Source: Aeromicrobium sp. (GTDB lineage Bacteria > Actinomycetota > Actinomycetes > Propionibacteriales > Nocardioidaceae). Taken from it: a stretch of DNA of 8,869 nt. Each line of letters starts with the position of its first letter. The stretch's first letter is position 1. Shown here piece after piece: positions 7,085 through 8,869 of this stretch. The notes under the pieces were generated by a model. That model was not told where the DNA came from. It worked only from the letters and a program-made list of their open reading frames with translations, and made no database searches. The translations under genes and the position numbers were made by a program. The stretch covers positions 1 to 8,869 of the forward strand of contig JALRKU010000206.1 of the NCBI GenBank assembly GCA_023254755.1, given 5' to 3'.

Positions 7085-7279
7085 CTAGTGCCGCTCGTCG
7101 CCGACGCCGAGACCGGCGGCGGCCATCACCTTGCCGACGATGCCGGCGACACCGGCGAGCACGCAGCCCACGGTGAACAGGACCCAGTTCGGATCGGGGA
7201 TCAGGGCGATGCCACCGATCGTGATTCCGGCGAGGGCCAGGAGGACGGCCGTCCAGGCGGCCGGCGAGGATCCGTGCAT
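7085..7279 (-). CDS. HGxxPxxW-motif small membrane protein
   Basis: A 64-residue protein starts with MHGSSPAAWTAV, the hallmark of the actinobacterial HGxxPAAW family that sits next to trp genes. Two hydrophobic segments at about 9-27 and 32-56 suggest a two-helix membrane hairpin. The function is unknown. The ATG at 7279 is preferred to a GTG two codons upstream (7285) because AGGA is 7 nt before the ATG and the motif then sits at the very N-terminus. It follows the Trp-associated membrane protein by 41 nt and precedes the RDD gene by 24 nt. Confidence 0.85.
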   Translation of the reverse strand: MHGSSPAAWTAVLLALAGITIGGIALIPDPNWVLFTVGCVLAGVAGIVGKVMAAAGLGVGDERH

Positions 7280-7320
7280 GCGCACATCCTAGCGGCCGCG
7301 GCGCCGACCCCCGACGTCGA

Positions 7321-7905
7321 CTAGACCGTCGGGTCGCGTCCCTCGTCGAGGGCCTTCCAGACGTCGGCACCCGAGGCGTGCTCCAGGTCCACCGCCGCCA
7401 CGCGGGGTGCGGACGGGGCGTCGTAGCGACGCCCCATCGACGGCCACGTGCGGCTGCTGACGACCGTCAGGACGCCGAGCGCCGCAGCGACGAGGCCGGC
7501 GCCCAGGAGGACCCAGCGCCACGACGTGTGCTGCGGGTCCGGGGCGTTGCGGCCGGTGAAGGCGGTGGACTGCTCGACGGCGTCGGTGAAGCCGCGGTCG
7601 ATCGCACCGGATCCGGTCGCGACCGTGACGACGGCACCGAGGGCCGCGGCGAGCACGATCAGGCCGACGAGCTGGCGCAACCTGCCCCGGGTGGCCAGCA
7701 CGGCCAGACCGCCTGCGGCGACGACCAGGGCCAGCGCCGTCGCGAGCGGCAGGACGTCGCTGCCTGTGACGGCGACGGTCGCGCTCGGCAGCCCCTCGGC
7801 CCGGACCCGACCGGTGGCCCAGTCGCGCGAACCGGCGAAGAACATCACGGCGCCCGCAGCGAGCAGGGCGAGGACGGCGGGCGCGTACCACCGGCGTGAG
7901 ATCAC
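7321..7905 (-). CDS. Trp-operon-associated membrane protein (TIGR02234-like)
   Basis: The 194-residue protein matches the 'Trp region conserved hypothetical membrane protein' family of Actinobacteria. Hydrophobic segments lie at about 7-24, 52-72, 78-97 and 130-151. The first is followed by SRDWATGRV, a family motif. The loop before the last helix has ...DPQHTSWRW, and the C-terminus ends in ADVWKALDEGRDPTV, also typical. Its function is unknown; constant linkage to trp genes has led to the idea of a role in tryptophan or precursor transport. The start is the GTG at 7905, which overlaps the hisI TGA by 4 nt (GTGA). The open frame upstream of it is out-of-frame hisI. In many relatives trpE immediately precedes this gene; here hisI does. 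Confidence 0.88.
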   Translation of the reverse strand: MISRRWYAPAVLALLAAGAVMFFAGSRDWATGRVRAEGLPSATVAVTGSDVLPLATALALVVAAGGLAVLATRGRLRQLVGLIVLAAALGAVVTVATGSGAIDRGFTDAVEQSTAFTGRNAPDPQHTSWRWVLLGAGLVAAALGVLTVVSSRTWPSMGRRYDAPSAPRVAAVDLEHASGADVWKALDEGRDPTV

Positions 7906-8240
7906 AGCAGCCGGTCCGCGTCGAAGCAGGTGCGGTCGCCGGTGTGGCAGGCCGCGCCCTCCTGGTCGACGAGCAGCAGCACCGTGTCGCCGTCGCAGTC
8001 GAGGCGCACCTCGCGCACGTGCTGGACGTGGCCGGAGGTCTCGCCCTTGACCCAGTACTCGGCGCGGCTGCGGCTCCAGTAGGTGCCGCGTCCCGTGGTG
8101 AGCGTGCGGTGCAGGGCCTCGTCGTCCATCCACGCCATCATCAGCACGTCGCGGGACGCGGCGTCCTGGACGACCGCTGCCACGAGTCCGTCGGGGGTGC
8201 GCTTCAGTCGCGCGGCGATGTCGGGGTCCAGCGAGCTCAC
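7902..8240 (-). CDS. hisI: Phosphoribosyl-AMP cyclohydrolase
   Basis: HisI opens the adenine ring of phosphoribosyl-AMP in the third step of histidine biosynthesis, in the cytoplasm with Zn and Mg. The 112-residue length is that of the stand-alone enzyme without a HisE fusion. Motifs are VLMMAWMDDEAL (32-43), TYWSRSRAEYWVKGETSGH (53-71), and the metal-binding DCDGD (Asp81, Cys82, Asp83, Asp85). ACHTGDRTCF (Cys98, His99, Cys105) follows. The start is placed at the GTG at 8240 (SSLDPDIAARL...) rather than the in-frame GTG at 8258. GGGGGAG lies 9 nt before the inner start, and homologues begin near this point. It follows thrS by 57 nt and overlaps the Trp-associated membrane protein gene by 4 nt. 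No other his gene is in view. Confidence 0.96.
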   Translation of the reverse strand: MSSLDPDIAARLKRTPDGLVAAVVQDAASRDVLMMAWMDDEALHRTLTTGRGTYWSRSRAEYWVKGETSGHVQHVREVRLDCDGDTVLLLVDQEGAACHTGDRTCFDADRLL

Positions 8241-8249
8241 CGACCCATT

Positions 8250-8256
8250 CTCCCCC
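8250..8256 (-). promoter_or_regulatory. Ribosome binding site that decides the hisI start
   Basis: GGGGGAG on the minus strand lies 9 nt upstream of the GTG at 8240. It would be inside the coding sequence if the GTG at 8258 were used, which argues for the shorter protein. Confidence 0.6.
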
Positions 8257-8297
8257 ACGGCTCCAGCACGGGCCGACGGGTCACCAGGAGTGGGCTG

Positions 8298-8869
8298 TCA
8301 GACCTGGACGCGCTCCCGCACAGCCGTCACGATGCGCTCGATCGCGTCGTCGAGCGGCACGCCGTTCTCCTGCTCACCGCTGCGGTAGCGGAACGACACG
8401 GCGCCGGCCTCGACGTCGTTGTCGCCCGCGATCAGCATGAACGGGATCTTCTGGGTCTGCGCGGTGCGGATCTTCTTCTGCATCCGCTCGTCGGAGTCGT
8501 CGACGTCGACCCGGATGCCGACCTCACGCAGCCGCGCCGCGACCTGCTCGAGGAACTCCACGTGGCGCTCCGCCACCGGGATGCCGACGACCTGCACGGG
8601 CGCCAGCCACGGAGGGAACGCTCCGGCGTAGTGCTCGACCAGCACGCCCATGAACCGCTCGATCGAGCCGAACTTGGCCGAGTGGATCATGACGGGCTTC
8701 TGCCGCGAGCCGTCCGGCGCGATGTACTCCAGGTCGAACCGCTCGGCCGACGGCATGTTGAAGTCGTACTGGATCGTCGACATCTGCCAGGTGCGCCCGA
8801 TCGCGTCGCGCGCCTGCACCGACACCTTGGGGCCGTAGTACGCGGCGCCGCCCGGGTCGGGCACGAGCT
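8298..8869 (-). CDS. thrS: Threonine--tRNA ligase, C-terminal fragment; 5' end outside the window
   Basis: The last ~190 codons of class II threonyl-tRNA synthetase, which charges tRNA-Thr in the cytoplasm, are present. The fragment opens inside the catalytic core with AAYYGPK and continues through GRTWQMSTIQYDFNMP and RFDLEYIAPDG. MIHSAKFGSIERFMGVLVEH includes the zinc-ligand His and the motif 3 Arg. AGAFPPWLAPVQV leads into the anticodon-binding domain, which ends with RMQKKIRTAQTQKIPFMLI, GDNDVEAGAVSFRYR and a short C-terminal helix. The GTG at 8864 is an internal Val codon, not a start. The stop codon is at 8300-8298. hisI follows at 57 nt with no terminator-like hairpin, so read-through is possible. 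Any T-box control would lie upstream, outside the window. Confidence 0.96.
   Translation of the reverse strand, partial: LVPDPGGAAYYGPKVSVQARDAIGRTWQMSTIQYDFNMPSAERFDLEYIAPDGSRQKPVMIHSAKFGSIERFMGVLVEHYAGAFPPWLAPVQVVGIPVAERHVEFLEQVAARLREVGIRVDVDDSDERMQKKIRTAQTQKIPFMLIAGDNDVEAGAVSFRYRSGEQENGVPLDDAIERIVTAVRERVQV

Overview
This is a GC-rich chromosomal segment from an actinobacterium. All eleven recognisable genes lie on the minus strand. The gene content (trpC-trpB-trpA-lgt, the Trp-associated membrane protein, the HGxxPxxW protein, hisI) and the use of ATGA/GTGA stop-start overlaps fit Actinobacteria, possibly Nocardioidaceae or a relative. The family placement is inference only. No mobile-element genes, tRNA, rRNA, CRISPR array or phage genes were seen.

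Read in the direction of transcription (high to low coordinates), the window opens with the 3' part of thrS. Next come hisI (histidine biosynthesis), four small membrane proteins (Trp-operon-associated protein, HGxxPxxW protein, RDD protein, DUF2752 protein), and trpC, trpB, trpA and lgt. Then comes a non-coding stretch of about 394 bp, followed by a VIT1/CCC1-type metal transporter gene and the 5' third or less of a gene for the glutamate synthase large subunit (gltB). Four junctions are 4-nt stop/start overlaps (hisI/membrane protein, RDD/DUF2752, trpB/trpA, trpA/lgt), which suggests co-transcription and translational coupling. trpE and trpD are not in the window, although trpE often sits between hisI and the Trp-associated membrane protein in Actinobacteria.

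TrpC makes indole-3-glycerol phosphate. TrpA cleaves it to indole, and TrpB joins indole to serine to give tryptophan. HisI acts in histidine synthesis and Lgt lipidates prolipoproteins. GltB forms glutamate from glutamine and 2-oxoglutarate, and so feeds nitrogen into both amino-acid pathways.

The genes are ordinary core metabolism. The unexplained signal is in non-coding DNA. The lgt-VIT gap holds a large imperfect palindrome (about 1698-1987) built from eight copies of a ~21-nt degenerate motif, placed with exact mirror symmetry (spacings 29, 31, 121 against 121, 31, 29) and nesting two hairpins. A related motif copy forms a strong hairpin directly after the trpC stop codon, inside the trp operon.
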